The position numbers and the translations under genes were made by a program. A stretch of DNA of 64,000 nucleotides from CAWFFV01 sp963814985 (GTDB lineage Bacteria > Chloroflexota > Ktedonobacteria > Ktedonobacterales > Ktedonobacteraceae). The first letter of the stretch is position 1; each line of letters starts with the position of its first letter. The DNA lies in contig CAWFFV010000027.1 in the NCBI GenBank assembly GCA_963814985.1, positions 248,001 through 312,000 of the forward strand. The letters run 5' to 3'. Shown in pieces: positions 56,901-64,000 of the stretch. The notes beneath the pieces were generated by a model that was not told where the DNA came from, did not search any database, and worked only from the letters and a program-made list of their open reading frames with translations.

Positions 56901-57676
56901 GCAGTTGCATCACCAAATTTGCACCGACCATCTGGTGCCAACATACCCGATTGCGAGAAACAAATATTTAATGTTGGCATAAGGACGAGATTTACTCCAC
57001 CAGCCAGTGCAAGCTCACACTCATTCTGTAAGAGACTCTGACATGCCTGGTGCACAGCCACTAGTGACGAGGAACATGCAGTATCAATGGTCACACTTGG
57101 CCCTTGAAAGCCTAAAGCGAACGAAATACGACCCGCAGCCATAGCACCTGAGATACCCACACTAGCATATACATCAAAGAGACTGGGATGCTGCACCAGG
57201 AGATCCTTATAGTCATTATTGATCAAGCCAACAAAGACTCCTGCCTTCATACCTGAAGTAGTTTCGGAAACCAGTCCTGCATCCTCCATCGCCTCCCATG
57301 CCACCTCCAGCAAAACTCGATGCTGAGGGTCCATTCGTAACGCCTCGCGTGGGGATATAGAAAAAAAGGCATTATCGAAACCATAGGGATCGGATATAAA
57401 TCCTCCCCGACGTGAAACAAGTTTGCCAGGTATCGCCGGGCGCGGATCGTACATGGCATCTACATCAAAACGATCCGTTGGAATATCAGTGATGGCATCC
57501 ACGCCGTTGCGGAGTAACTCCCAAAATTCCGTGGGACCATGAGCACCCGGAAAACGGCAGCCAATACCAATAATAGCAATAGGCTCTGAGTCCGCTGATT
57601 CTCCATCAACCTGGATCTCTGGGGCTTCCGGTATATTGAATACCTTTGTACTATTCGACGAAGGAAACGGTGGCAT
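50888..57676 (-). CDS. Fully reducing type I PKS: KS-AT-DH-ER-KR-ACP
   Basis: 2262 aa, unbroken. KS (33-455; DTACSSSLVA near 197; VEAHGTG; TNIGHTESA); AT near 560-870 with GHSMGEVAAAH near 653 and FASHSPQ, closer to methylmalonyl (YASH) than malonyl (HAFH) signatures but not decisive; DH with LKDHRVQDAVILP (His near 963) and HPALFDAC (Asp); ER with HSAAGGVGLA near 1635; KR with TGGLGGLG near 1838, LDDS (B-type marker), FSSAAS and GNYAAGN; ACP with GIDSLMAVE (Ser near 2152). The C-terminal tail (LDRLDDLSDAEVDKLLAGF) looks like a docking helix. One module could act once or iteratively. I chose ATG 57676 (GGAG nine bases upstream) over the TTG at 57691. Confidence 0.95.
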   Translation of the reverse strand: MPPFPSSNSTKVFNIPEAPEIQVDGESADSEPIAIIGIGCRFPGAHGPTEFWELLRNGVDAITDIPTDRFDVDAMYDPRPAIPGKLVSRRGGFISDPYGFDNAFFSISPREALRMDPQHRVLLEVAWEAMEDAGLVSETTSGMKAGVFVGLINNDYKDLLVQHPSLFDVYASVGISGAMAAGRISFALGFQGPSVTIDTACSSSLVAVHQACQSLLQNECELALAGGVNLVLMPTLNICFSQSGMLAPDGRCKFGDATADGFIRSDGAGVVVLKKLRAALQDKDRIYAVIRGSAVNNDGRSGGLLMTPSSAGQAAVLRAACHSARIEPGRLQYVEAHGTGTQVGDPIEIETLGRILAIGRPEDDICLLGSIKTNIGHTESAAGIASVIKVALSLRHRNIPPSLHFNHPNTRVPWEKIPVSIPLTVMSWPERGDTRLAGINSFGLSGTNAHVILESVPESPRQEEGVVYDDLHLLTLSARSSEALKALVVKYQELLLSASDISDLHLKDVCYTASVRRMHHEHRLAVVGQSISDIAERLQSFIADETHPFISSGRIRPNQKRKVVFVFPGQGSQWLGMGVDLFAKEPVFRRTIEECQQAFQKFVDWSLIDELHADEHHSHIARLEVVQPVLFALDVALAKLWSSWGIVPDAVVGHSMGEVAAAHIAGALCLEDAARIICRRSQLATRITGRGGMATVGLPLDETRKVLQEYENQLSVAVSNGPSSTVISGDATTLDQFIQDMENRGVFVRRVVVDFASHSPQVDQLRTDLMDELAFLNPQAASTPIYSTVTGQESDGAGFDKEYWFRNLRSPVLFWPVIQRLLDQGYDTFLEISPHPILLSAIQQGILDSDRDIVTMPTLRRKENERAMMLASLATLYAKGVVVNWESLYPQHGRVIGLPLYPWQHQKYSFDSQIEASDQPGHFRLLHSNRHPIIGDVLVSATHPDIYFWEERISLERLPYLKDHRVQDAVILPATMYLDAIFVACEALFGKRVFILEEVKFAKALFLSEAERIIQVVIEQHEAEGASFKIFSRLTTSPAKAGAWTLHVEGMIKHHAQEQSSLPHEPSRLLDDLHARCNTEVSSQEFYATAAQHGLLYGPAFQGVIELNCGNGEALGKVQPPADITGDVGHYVLHPALFDACLQVVMATIVSEHAAGHANGVHIPVGIERMVLQCRPSSALQSYAVRLMSEDNVSNVIDRLPRANVLVFGDDGQIALEVKGLRLQRIDQVINNFKSSSIEDWIYTLQWEKWEPSKENVKAQPAGSEGGTWIILEDEGNVGQDLARLLSQAGGHPIRVRQGSYFEVDEQSSNYRINPLNGNEFHQLVTDITTKYHMPLRGLIHLWNLDIPQAKQLAQDSFQKVLAPGVITTLHILQAIYPMEKELRLWIVTGGVQTIQGEKDISVSQAPVWGLGRVITNEHPSLDCTLVDLADERSTYDAQALYEELSRGDRELQVALRGTERFVARLDQEHSNTTQASVEQELRTMTVSLDYPFRLENITPGILDGLALYATNRLIPLPGWVEIKVQATAMNFIDVMSAMGMVPNYGRFEGPLGIECSGVIVAVGEGVDTFKIGDEVVALAPNCIGSYATTDAYCVAFKPPEISFEEAATIPIAYVTAYYSLVHLARIRRGERVLIHSAAGGVGLAAVQICQLFGAEIFATAGTEEKREYLRSLGITYVMDSHTLSWADDIRRYTQDQGIDVVLNSLAGEAIPRGIDVLRSYGRFVEIGKRDIYSNRQLNLYPFRSNLSFFAVNLDSGTREAPQLFGSVLGEVMHHFHRGELGLLPSRVFPITESINAFRHMAMGKHIGKVVLSLQAEEVTIRADAHGSLLRADSTYLITGGLGGLGLVIARWMAEQGVRNIVLIGRRAPTTQAEAQIKEMREMGAQVIIETADVADEEQMGVVFSRLHGMVAPPLRGIFHCAMVLDDSILVQLDADRFAKVMAPKVKGAWNLHCLTRSEPLDFFVMFSSAASLLGSPGQGNYAAGNAFLDALAYQRRLEGLPGVSINWGPWSEAGEVARKNLSERLGTRGLQSIASQQGLEALRKLLVSHHPQVAVIPFDADLWAEHYPSAAGSSFFAHLTKQRNIHDDMVETSPAARVLKLLLREEDNHSEAYNLVQEFLSEYVSRILGLSTKGHLDQDQPLTALGIDSLMAVELKNRIQLNLNVELPVTVILAGLTVGEMSKQIIQHMMLTVEKQKAEVSEKPVVVSRDGGATVVDDGQDLDPLHELLLLDRLDDLSDAEVDKLLAGFSKEKEAMSGFSE

Positions 57677-57728
57677 AATTCTGAACTCCAATAACTACAA
57701 TCTATATCTCATCTAGTCCGCACTGCTA

Positions 57729-59073
57729 TCAGTAACGTTTCTCAACACGCATTACTACTGCTGTATCAGGATGAAGAGTAACAGCCACTTTGGGTTCAAT
57801 AACCTTGTTGGACACTGGTAGCAATCGATATTTTTGGACCACAGTCGCAAGAATTAGTATAAGCTCCATCAGGGCAAATCTATAGCCAATGCAGGTTCTG
57901 GGACCTACTCCGAAAGGGAAATATGCGCCATGCAGTAAACGATTTTCAAATTCAACGCTCCATCGGGTGGGTTTGAATGTATCGGGTGCTTCAAAGTAGC
58001 GTCCATCTCGGTGCAATACCCAGGGACTTGCGAGGACAGTTGTGCCAGCAGGAACTGCATAATCACCAATCAAGCAATCCTTCAGCGCAGTTCTGCCAAT
58101 CAGAGTAGCCGGAGGATATAGTCGCAGAGCTTCATTGACAATCATCGCCGTATACTTCAATGCAGATAGATCCTCCACAGTGGGAGGTCGATCGCCTAGA
58201 ACTTCGTCCAGTTCCTTTTCTAACAGCTCATTGATTTCTGGATGGCGGCCCAACAGGTAAAAAATCCACGATAACGTCACTGCTGATGTCTCATGACCTG
58301 CCAGGAAGATCGTCAAGGTTTCATCTCGCACCTGTTGATTGGTCATACCATTTCCCTCTTGATCATGAGCGTTTAAAAGCTCCGAGAGGAGATCTTGCCC
58401 ACCTGCCGCAGAAGGACGACGGTCGTCAATAATGCGGTACACAATCCGGTCAAGCATACCAATGGCACGACGCAGTCTTATATTAGCTGGAGTAGGCACC
58501 CATCCTGGTAGGAATAGCTGAAGGCTATTCCAGATTGCATTAATCTCTTCTCGGGCTGCATTGACAGTCGTTGCGAGTTCTTGTCTATCTTCCTGTATCT
58601 CTGTCTTCAACAGACAATGGGTGACGATATCAAGGGCAATTTGTAACATATCCTGGTCAATTTCGCGAACTTCTCCAGATGACCAGGTATCTGTCCTGCT
58701 CTGTGTAAGCGACACCATATCAGCCCCATATCTTTCAATGCGCTCTCGATGAAATGCTGGCTGAATCATTCGCCGCTGTCTGCGCCAGTGATCACTATCA
58801 CTTGTGATAAGCCCATTTCCAATAAGCCGACTCAGTACTCTATAGGCATCGCTCTTGGAGAAATTCTGCGCTTGAGTGACAAGAAAAGCTTTGACATAGT
58901 CAGGATGATTTCACAAATATTGCAGGCTTGTGGGCTAAGCGCAAAGAAAAAATGTCTCCATATGTAGAGGCAGCATTACTCAAGAAGCCGAGCATATCTT
59001 CGCGAAAGTACAAAAGATGTCCAGTGATCGCTTTTGGCTTTGGACCAGGAGGGATTTTGGCTCCGGTCGACAT
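57729..59073 (-). CDS. Cytochrome P450 (one apparent frameshift)
   Basis: Read as one gene of about 447 aa with a single correction. ATG 59073 has GGAG ten bases upstream and starts MSTGAKIPPGPKP. The frame breaks at the TTT of 58909-58911 (minus-strand AAA): removing one base turns VKSS-stop into VNHPDYVKAFL, the expected P450 sequence. Downstream frame 57729..58769 contains the I-helix AGHETSAVTLSW, EALRLYPP (ExxR) and the haem ligand motif FGVGPRTCIGY with its Cys. All core elements are present, so the enzyme is probably functional if the shift is an error. Role: oxidation of the polyketide or peptide product. Confidence 0.85.
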
Positions 59074-59169
59074 ATTAATCATTCTCCATTCTCTACATAG
59101 ATCAATCTCGATATTAAAGAGAGAACCAACCCCTGATTCAAACTGACTCCATCTGACCTCTTATCCCCT

Positions 59170-60561
59170 TTAGACCACACTTTTGATATTCATGAGCAGG
59201 CGGTCACGTGGACTCAACGAAATCAAGGGTTGGGGAACGACAGGAAGACCCCCAACCAGACTAAAATGGAAGCGTTGAGCCAACATAGCCAGAATCAGGA
59301 CGCCCTCTGCTTTTGCCAATTCACTGCCAACACAATATCGTGGACCTCCACCAAATGGGAAGTAAGCATAAAGCGGATGTTTTGATGCACTCGTCGGGGA
59401 GAAACGCTCGGGATCGAAACCTTCGGGATTAGGCCAGAACTGGGAATGACGATGTGTCAGATACGGAGAGAGAAAAATAAATTTTCCACGAGGAATATGA
59501 TAGCCTCCTATGGTATCATCATTCACAGCCACACGTGCAATGATCCACGCCGGAGAGTACAGGCGTAGAGCTTCCTCAAAAACCATCTTTGTGTAGGAGA
59601 GTTCAGGCAAATCTTCCGCTGTTGGTGTACGACCACCGAGAACATCAGACACTTCACTACGCATACGACGATCAATCTCAGGATGCAGCGAAAGACAGTA
59701 ACAGGCCCACGCCAGCGCATTCGCAGTTGTTTCATGTGAGGCAAAAAGGAGTGTCACTACCTCATCTCGGAGTTCTTTCACGCTGAGGCTCTCACCGGTC
59801 TCTTCATCACGTAATTCCAGTAGCATAGATAGGACATCATTCGTACCAGTTGGCTTGAGTTTTCGCTCTTTGATGATTTCAAGGACAATATTGTCCAGAT
59901 CTACCAACGCCTTTTTAAACTTCAATGTTGAAGGGAGAGGTAAGAAATCAGTAACACTAACTAACTTCAACATGTTCTCGTTAATGTGCTTCTGTATTAT
60001 CATGCCTGTACTGCGTATAGTATTCACATTGCTCTTCACGTCGACGCCAAAAAGTACACTGGCTCCAATACACAGCGACAGCACCTTCATTGCGTCTAAC
60101 ATGTCAATTGGTTGACCCACTTCTGTATAAGAAGACCAGCCATCCAACGCATCTGCCGTCATCTCCGTTATGCGGGTGATCATTGCTGCTATGCGTCCTT
60201 TATGGAGAACAGGCTGTATGAGTTTGCGTCGTTGCCGCCAGAGGTCTCCATTACTCGTGATCAATCCATCACCCAGCAAGGTCTTCAGGTTGCCATTAAA
60301 TCGCTGATCTCTTATATAATTGCTCGCATACGTTTGGAGAACATGTTTCACATGATCCGGATGGACAATTAAGTAGGCTGTGGAGGTCCCACCCATACGG
60401 AAACGCACCACATCGCCATATGTATGCCAGTTCTGCACAAACGCCTGTAACAGATCGCGACGAAAATCCAGCAAACTACCTAATATGGGGTGCCCTCTTG
60501 GACCCGGTGCGGAACGTGTGCTGTTACCATCGCTTTGACTCTCATCTTGTTGACGTGCCAT
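59170..60561 (-). CDS. Cytochrome P450
   Basis: 463 aa, uninterrupted. ATG 60561 with GAGGAG upstream, 23 nt after the methyltransferase stop. N-terminal proline-rich APGPRGHPILGSLLDF, WRQRRKLIQP in helix C, I-helix FASHETTANALAW, EALRLYSP (ExxR), and haem ligand motif FGGGPRYCVGS. It is related to the neighbouring P450 (same overall plan, VHPDHVKHVL versus NHPDYVKAFL). Redox partners are not present in the window. It is probably a tailoring hydroxylase or epoxidase of the operon I product. Confidence 0.95.
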   Translation of the reverse strand: MARQQDESQSDGNSTRSAPGPRGHPILGSLLDFRRDLLQAFVQNWHTYGDVVRFRMGGTSTAYLIVHPDHVKHVLQTYASNYIRDQRFNGNLKTLLGDGLITSNGDLWRQRRKLIQPVLHKGRIAAMITRITEMTADALDGWSSYTEVGQPIDMLDAMKVLSLCIGASVLFGVDVKSNVNTIRSTGMIIQKHINENMLKLVSVTDFLPLPSTLKFKKALVDLDNIVLEIIKERKLKPTGTNDVLSMLLELRDEETGESLSVKELRDEVVTLLFASHETTANALAWACYCLSLHPEIDRRMRSEVSDVLGGRTPTAEDLPELSYTKMVFEEALRLYSPAWIIARVAVNDDTIGGYHIPRGKFIFLSPYLTHRHSQFWPNPEGFDPERFSPTSASKHPLYAYFPFGGGPRYCVGSELAKAEGVLILAMLAQRFHFSLVGGLPVVPQPLISLSPRDRLLMNIKSVV

Positions 60562-60584
60562 CGTATCAAAGCTCCTCTAACTTT

Positions 60585-61304
60585 TTATCTATTTGCTTTT
60601 CCTGGTTTTCTCTCTAATAGACTATTGCACTGAGATGCAAGAAAAATAGCTACATGACCGCGAGTCCAGAGTTTGTAGAAATGAAAGGATGACTGAAGCG
60701 CGCCTGACAGGCCTTCAAGATCATCTGCAAGATTATCGAAAACTCCTTTACGGTTAGCTAAGTGGAGCATATATCGCCCTAAAGGAGAATACATAGCACC
60801 CTCACCCAAAATAGTTACCCCGAAAAGCACTCCATTATCACTCAACAATGGCTTGAGATTCTCAAAGACCCGACTGGCCTTAAGAGAGATTGGCCCCGGT
60901 AAACAGTGAAGAACGGAGCATAGACCTATTGAGTCAAAACGTTCTCCACTATAAGGGAATGGTTCGAGAATATTTTCCTGTTGTATGTGAGGGTGAAATC
61001 GTCGCAATCGTGTACGAGCCACTTGCAGCGAATTCATATTCGCATCTATAAGCAGAACATAAGGCTGGGGTACTGGAAAGCGACATTTTGTAAGAAAAAA
61101 ACCAGTTCCAACGCCAATATCTGCGTGTCGGCTGCCTGCATATTTGTTGTACAGGCGCAATATAATATCTTTAGGACATCCCCATATCCATCGAAAAGCA
61201 AATCTCAGTACAATCCAATCATAGACAGCCAGGTATAGTGGTGTGTAGATAGCCTGCCCTCTAAGCGCTTGTTTTTCTTCTGACGTGTTGGGCTTTCTGT
61301 GCAT
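60585..61304 (-). CDS. SAM-dependent methyltransferase (class I)
   Basis: 239 aa, ATG 61304, starting seven bases after the PKS-thioesterase stop. SAM-binding motif I is HADIGVGTGFFL (near 78), followed by VLLIDANMNSL (motif II acidic region) and GLCSVLHCLPG. The size and layout match small stand-alone methyltransferases near PKS genes. The target (O-, N- or C-methyl) cannot be told from sequence. It is part of the tightly packed operon. Confidence 0.88.
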   Translation of the reverse strand: MHRKPNTSEEKQALRGQAIYTPLYLAVYDWIVLRFAFRWIWGCPKDIILRLYNKYAGSRHADIGVGTGFFLTKCRFPVPQPYVLLIDANMNSLQVARTRLRRFHPHIQQENILEPFPYSGERFDSIGLCSVLHCLPGPISLKASRVFENLKPLLSDNGVLFGVTILGEGAMYSPLGRYMLHLANRKGVFDNLADDLEGLSGALQSSFHFYKLWTRGHVAIFLASQCNSLLERKPGKANR

Positions 61305-61310
61305 CTTCTA

Positions 61311-62816
61311 CTAGCCCCCCACATTCGAGGCTGCAAGAAGTTCCTGCAATAGAGGTGAAATCAATCCAAGACCAGGCTCATTCAATATCGTATAGTGACT
61401 CCCTGGTACATTATGGATAATCATTTGGCCTGTGGTAAGCGGTCTCCATCCCAGTTCTTCAACATGTTCTGGTAAATAAATGCGAAGAAGTTGCTTTAGT
61501 TCATCAGGCTGAGGCTCACTGGCGCGAAAGATTACAATATCTCCATCATAAGATGCTGGGGGTGGTAGATATTGCCGGAGAGCACGAAAATGGATCTTCC
61601 AGGCGTTGAATAGCTTGGTAGCATCATTAAGATTGAGCCATTTGGGTAATAAGGACGATCTTTTAAGATGTTCGATCACCACTGTAAAGTCTTCTTCCTC
61701 GATATATTGCCTGATCGCATCACTATTGCTGATCTTAACGTTAAGACCCGAGTACATATGCAACACCAGAGGGAAGGCTCTAAGAAAATCCCTCTCTTCC
61801 GGGTCACTCCTATAGTAGTGATAGGAAAATGGAGGATGGCTATCAAAAAAAATGAGCGGTCCTACAGATGCTCCTCGCTGACGCAACTGTCTGGCCATTT
61901 CGAATGCAACATTTCCACCGTATGACCAGCCACACAAAAAATACGGACCATCAGGTTGATGAGAGATCAATGTCTCAACGTATGCAAGAGCGCATTCTTC
62001 AATCGTTGTGAATTCTTTTGCTCCATAATAGCCTGGTGACTGAAAACACCATACGGGTTGATCAGGACCAAGGTGTTCAGCCAACCCAAGGTAGCATAAC
62101 ACGAGACCTCCCGAGGGGTGAATACAGATCAGCGGCTTTCTTTTTCCAGTCGCCTGCATAATTACAAGAGGGGAGTTACCTGACACTGAGCCTATGGATT
62201 CCTCTCTGATCCTTGCCTCGATGACCACACTTAAGGATGCTATGGTCGAAGCCTCTATGATATCGCGTATCTCTAAGCGTACGGCCAAACGTGTACTGAT
62301 ACTATCAAGCACATCGAGAGCCATTAAGGAATCTCCTCCAAGGTCGTAGTAGTCGTCGAAAACTCCAATTCCTTCTATGCCAAGGCGTCCGCGCCAGATC
62401 TCGGCTACTATCTCCTCAGTTGGTGTTCGAGGACTCACAAAACTGTCTGGTGCTCCAGGACGACGGTATGTCATAGCAGGTGTCACTGCTTGCGGGTAAC
62501 TCTTTAGCTCCTCAGAAGCATATTCAAGCCAATATCGTTGTCGCTCAAATGGGTATGCAGGCAACCGCACTCGATGTGGGCCGGCTGCTTCGTGCATGTT
62601 CTCCCAGTTGATTTCATAGCCCAGGCTCCACAAATATCCAAGAGTAGTAAGTGCCTGAGCTTGACTATACATCTCCTCATTTTCCGAAGCTTGAGATAGA
62701 ACAGGTAAAATGAGTTGATGTGGGCGTAGCTCATGTTGTTGACGAATGAGCTGCGAAATAGTACGACCTGGGCCTATTTCAAGAAACACATAAGGTGTCC
62801 GTTCCATCAAGGGCAC
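61311..62816 (-). CDS. PKS fragment: AT end, ACP and terminal thioesterase
   Basis: This continues the PKS gene entering from the right edge; its first Met is not a true start. It begins in the last part of the AT region (LEIGPGRTISQL), then PAYPFERQRYW, an ACP with YYDLGGDSLMALD, and a type I thioesterase with CIHPSGGLVLCYLG, the nucleophile motif GWSYGGNVAFE, FFDSHPP (Asp) and GSHYTIL (His). No KR, DH or ER lies between AT and ACP, so this module would leave a beta-keto group before release. The frame joins 62779..64000 through an extra base in the GGG at 62811-62813. Confidence 0.9.
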   Translation of the reverse strand: MPLMERTPYVFLEIGPGRTISQLIRQQHELRPHQLILPVLSQASENEEMYSQAQALTTLGYLWSLGYEINWENMHEAAGPHRVRLPAYPFERQRYWLEYASEELKSYPQAVTPAMTYRRPGAPDSFVSPRTPTEEIVAEIWRGRLGIEGIGVFDDYYDLGGDSLMALDVLDSISTRLAVRLEIRDIIEASTIASLSVVIEARIREESIGSVSGNSPLVIMQATGKRKPLICIHPSGGLVLCYLGLAEHLGPDQPVWCFQSPGYYGAKEFTTIEECALAYVETLISHQPDGPYFLCGWSYGGNVAFEMARQLRQRGASVGPLIFFDSHPPFSYHYYRSDPEERDFLRAFPLVLHMYSGLNVKISNSDAIRQYIEEEDFTVVIEHLKRSSLLPKWLNLNDATKLFNAWKIHFRALRQYLPPPASYDGDIVIFRASEPQPDELKQLLRIYLPEHVEELGWRPLTTGQMIIHNVPGSHYTILNEPGLGLISPLLQELLAASNVGG

Positions 62817-64000
62817 TCAACCCTTGTGAACTTGCCAGTTCATCTTGCAGCAGCAACATCCAGTGTTCAGAATCAGTTGCCTCTTCGTCAGTGATCCAGG
62901 TCCCAGTGATGTTTGAAATAAATGGAATCTTAGGAGCTTTTAATAGCACCCCTACCATTGCCTGCATATAGCATTTACGCACTTGCTCTCTTCCTATAGA
63001 AGCAGGAACTCCTTCAGCCAGATCTTGCAAATATTGTTGGTAGCAAACGACGATGGCAAGTGCATCTTCCAGACGAAATACACCAGCAATACAGGCTGCC
63101 ACTAGTTCACCTACCCCATAGCCGATCATTGCTTTTGGATATATTCCCCAGGCCATCCAAAGCCGAGCTAGACTGTATTCGAACACAAACAACGCTGGCA
63201 AGGCAAATGAGGACGATACCGTATTCATTGGTTTATGTTCTACAGTATGAGAAGTAAGCATCCACTGCTGAAGATCAGGGCCTATCTCTGACCTCAAAAT
63301 TTTGGCACAACGCTCAACCCAGATACGAAACTCTTTCTGCGTAGAGTAAAATCTTGCAGCCATAGGAATATCGACGCTTCCTTCTCCCGAAAACAAAAAG
63401 GCCGTATCGTAGCTCCCACCTTCCTCAGTACATGTATGCACTCGTGCTCGATCACGCATCTGCAAGAGTCGAGCCGCCTCGATACTATCGGATGATACAA
63501 GGAAACGCCGATGTTCAAATCTTTTACGACCAGCTTGAAGCGTAAAAGCAATATCTGCTAGCGAGATTTCTGGTGAAGACACAAAATATTCTGCCAGACG
63601 ATCTGACATAAGCTCTAGAGCATTAGTGCTCCTGGCAGATAAAATACGTAATTGCGGGCATTTTATCATTCGTGTATTTTGATATTGCGATGTTTCCTCC
63701 AATACAACATGAGCATTTGTACCTCCAATACCAAAAGAACTTACACCAGCACGTAGCTTACCCGCACCTTCCCAGTCCAGAGCCTGGTAGGGAATGAAAA
63801 ACGGGCTCTGGTCTAGCTTCAGAAGAGGATTGGCTGAATGAAAGTGGAGGTTCGGTGGAATCTTGCGCTTGCTAAGTGAGAGAGCAGCTTTAATTAGTCC
63901 AGCAATACCAGCCGCAGCATCCAGGTGCCCAATATTTGTCTTAACGGAACCAATTGCGCAGGGTGGTCGATCAGGCCGAAATTCACTAAATACTTTACGT
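62779..64000 (-). CDS. PKS fragment: KS C-terminus and degenerate AT (partial at window edge)
   Basis: The gene enters from beyond 64000. Coding for the KS C-terminus begins at the edge (SVKTNIGHLDAAAG, the last catalytic His) and passes through SSFGIGGTNAH. The AT follows with GYGVGELVAAC in place of GYSLGEY, so the nucleophile Ser is Gly (codon 63117-63115). From that motif to the KAPKIPFISN segment there are about 63 fewer residues than in intact ATs here, so the usual HAFHS segment is absent. This AT should be unable to charge its ACP. The frame is lost at 62811-62813 and continues in 61311..62816. Confidence 0.9.
   Translation of the reverse strand, partial: RKVFSEFRPDRPPCAIGSVKTNIGHLDAAAGIAGLIKAALSLSKRKIPPNLHFHSANPLLKLDQSPFFIPYQALDWEGAGKLRAGVSSFGIGGTNAHVVLEETSQYQNTRMIKCPQLRILSARSTNALELMSDRLAEYFVSSPEISLADIAFTLQAGRKRFEHRRFLVSSDSIEAARLLQMRDRARVHTCTEEGGSYDTAFLFSGEGSVDIPMAARFYSTQKEFRIWVERCAKILRSEIGPDLQQWMLTSHTVEHKPMNTVSSSFALPALFVFEYSLARLWMAWGIYPKAMIGYGVGELVAACIAGVFRLEDALAIVVCYQQYLQDLAEGVPASIGREQVRKCYMQAMVGVLLKAPKIPFISNITGTWITDEEATDSEHWMLLLQDELASSQGLSALDGTDTLCVS

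Noticed and set aside
57677..57691. TTG start for the reducing PKS
   Set aside because: ATG 57676 has GGAG nine bases upstream, and that site would lie inside the coding sequence if the TTG were used.
1..64000. CRISPR arrays, tRNA, rRNA, riboswitches
   Set aside because: No regularly spaced direct repeats, cloverleaf-type sequences or rRNA segments were seen; the repeats present are module-scale coding duplications.

Overview
The window is one stretch of a very large polyketide synthase (PKS) and non-ribosomal peptide synthetase (NRPS) region. Almost every gene is on the minus strand, so the pathway reads from right (64000) to left (1). Both ends are open: a PKS gene enters at 64000 and another leaves at 1. 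Base composition looks close to 50% GC. The mixture of cyanobacterial/myxobacterial-style KS-AT-KR modules, a fatty acyl-AMP ligase, drug-type ABC exporters, an LLM flavin oxidoreductase and an IS-transposase scar would suit a Ktedonobacteria-type Chloroflexota. That assignment is inference; no rRNA or housekeeping gene is present to confirm it.

Right half, operon I (64000 to 44169, minus): the end of a PKS (KS, degenerate AT, ACP, thioesterase), a SAM methyltransferase, two cytochromes P450, a fully reducing PKS (KS-AT-DH-ER-KR-ACP), a serine-type NRPS module (C-A-PCP) overlapping the PKS by 17 nt, then an ABC exporter (one ATPase, two paralogous permeases). Gaps are 0-100 nt, so this looks like one transcription unit for assembly, tailoring and export.

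Middle (about 42.7-44.2 kb): the only plus-strand gene, an LLM-class flavin oxidoreductase, followed by a transposase C-terminal remnant and a 10-bp inverted repeat. This marks the boundary between two units.

Left half, unit II (42690 to 1, minus): an alanine-type NRPS with terminal thioesterase, an MFS exporter, a two-module NRPS (broken into six frames), a one-module NRPS, a GC-richer dienelactone-hydrolase-like gene, a fatty acyl-AMP ligase, and a series of PKS genes beginning with an ACP. Those PKS modules have KS-AT-KR-ACP architecture with no DH or ER, so the predicted chain is a lipid-primed poly-beta-hydroxy (polyol) segment. The likely flow is fatty acid, then FAAL, then the N-terminal ACP, then five or more PKS modules. 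Peptide extension by the NRPS modules and release by the TE at 38.5 kb would follow, but the order beyond the left edge is not visible.

Points that stand out: two AT domains in unrelated positions share the same lesion (nucleophile Ser to Gly plus loss of about 63-72 residues that normally carry the catalytic His); two NRPS modules are nearly identical except for a swapped adenylation core; KS-AT and A-domain segments are duplicated almost intact; and at least 20 single-base frameshifts, mostly in homopolymers, split several megasynthase genes. No PPTase, MbtH protein, regulator, tRNA, rRNA or CRISPR array was found in the window.
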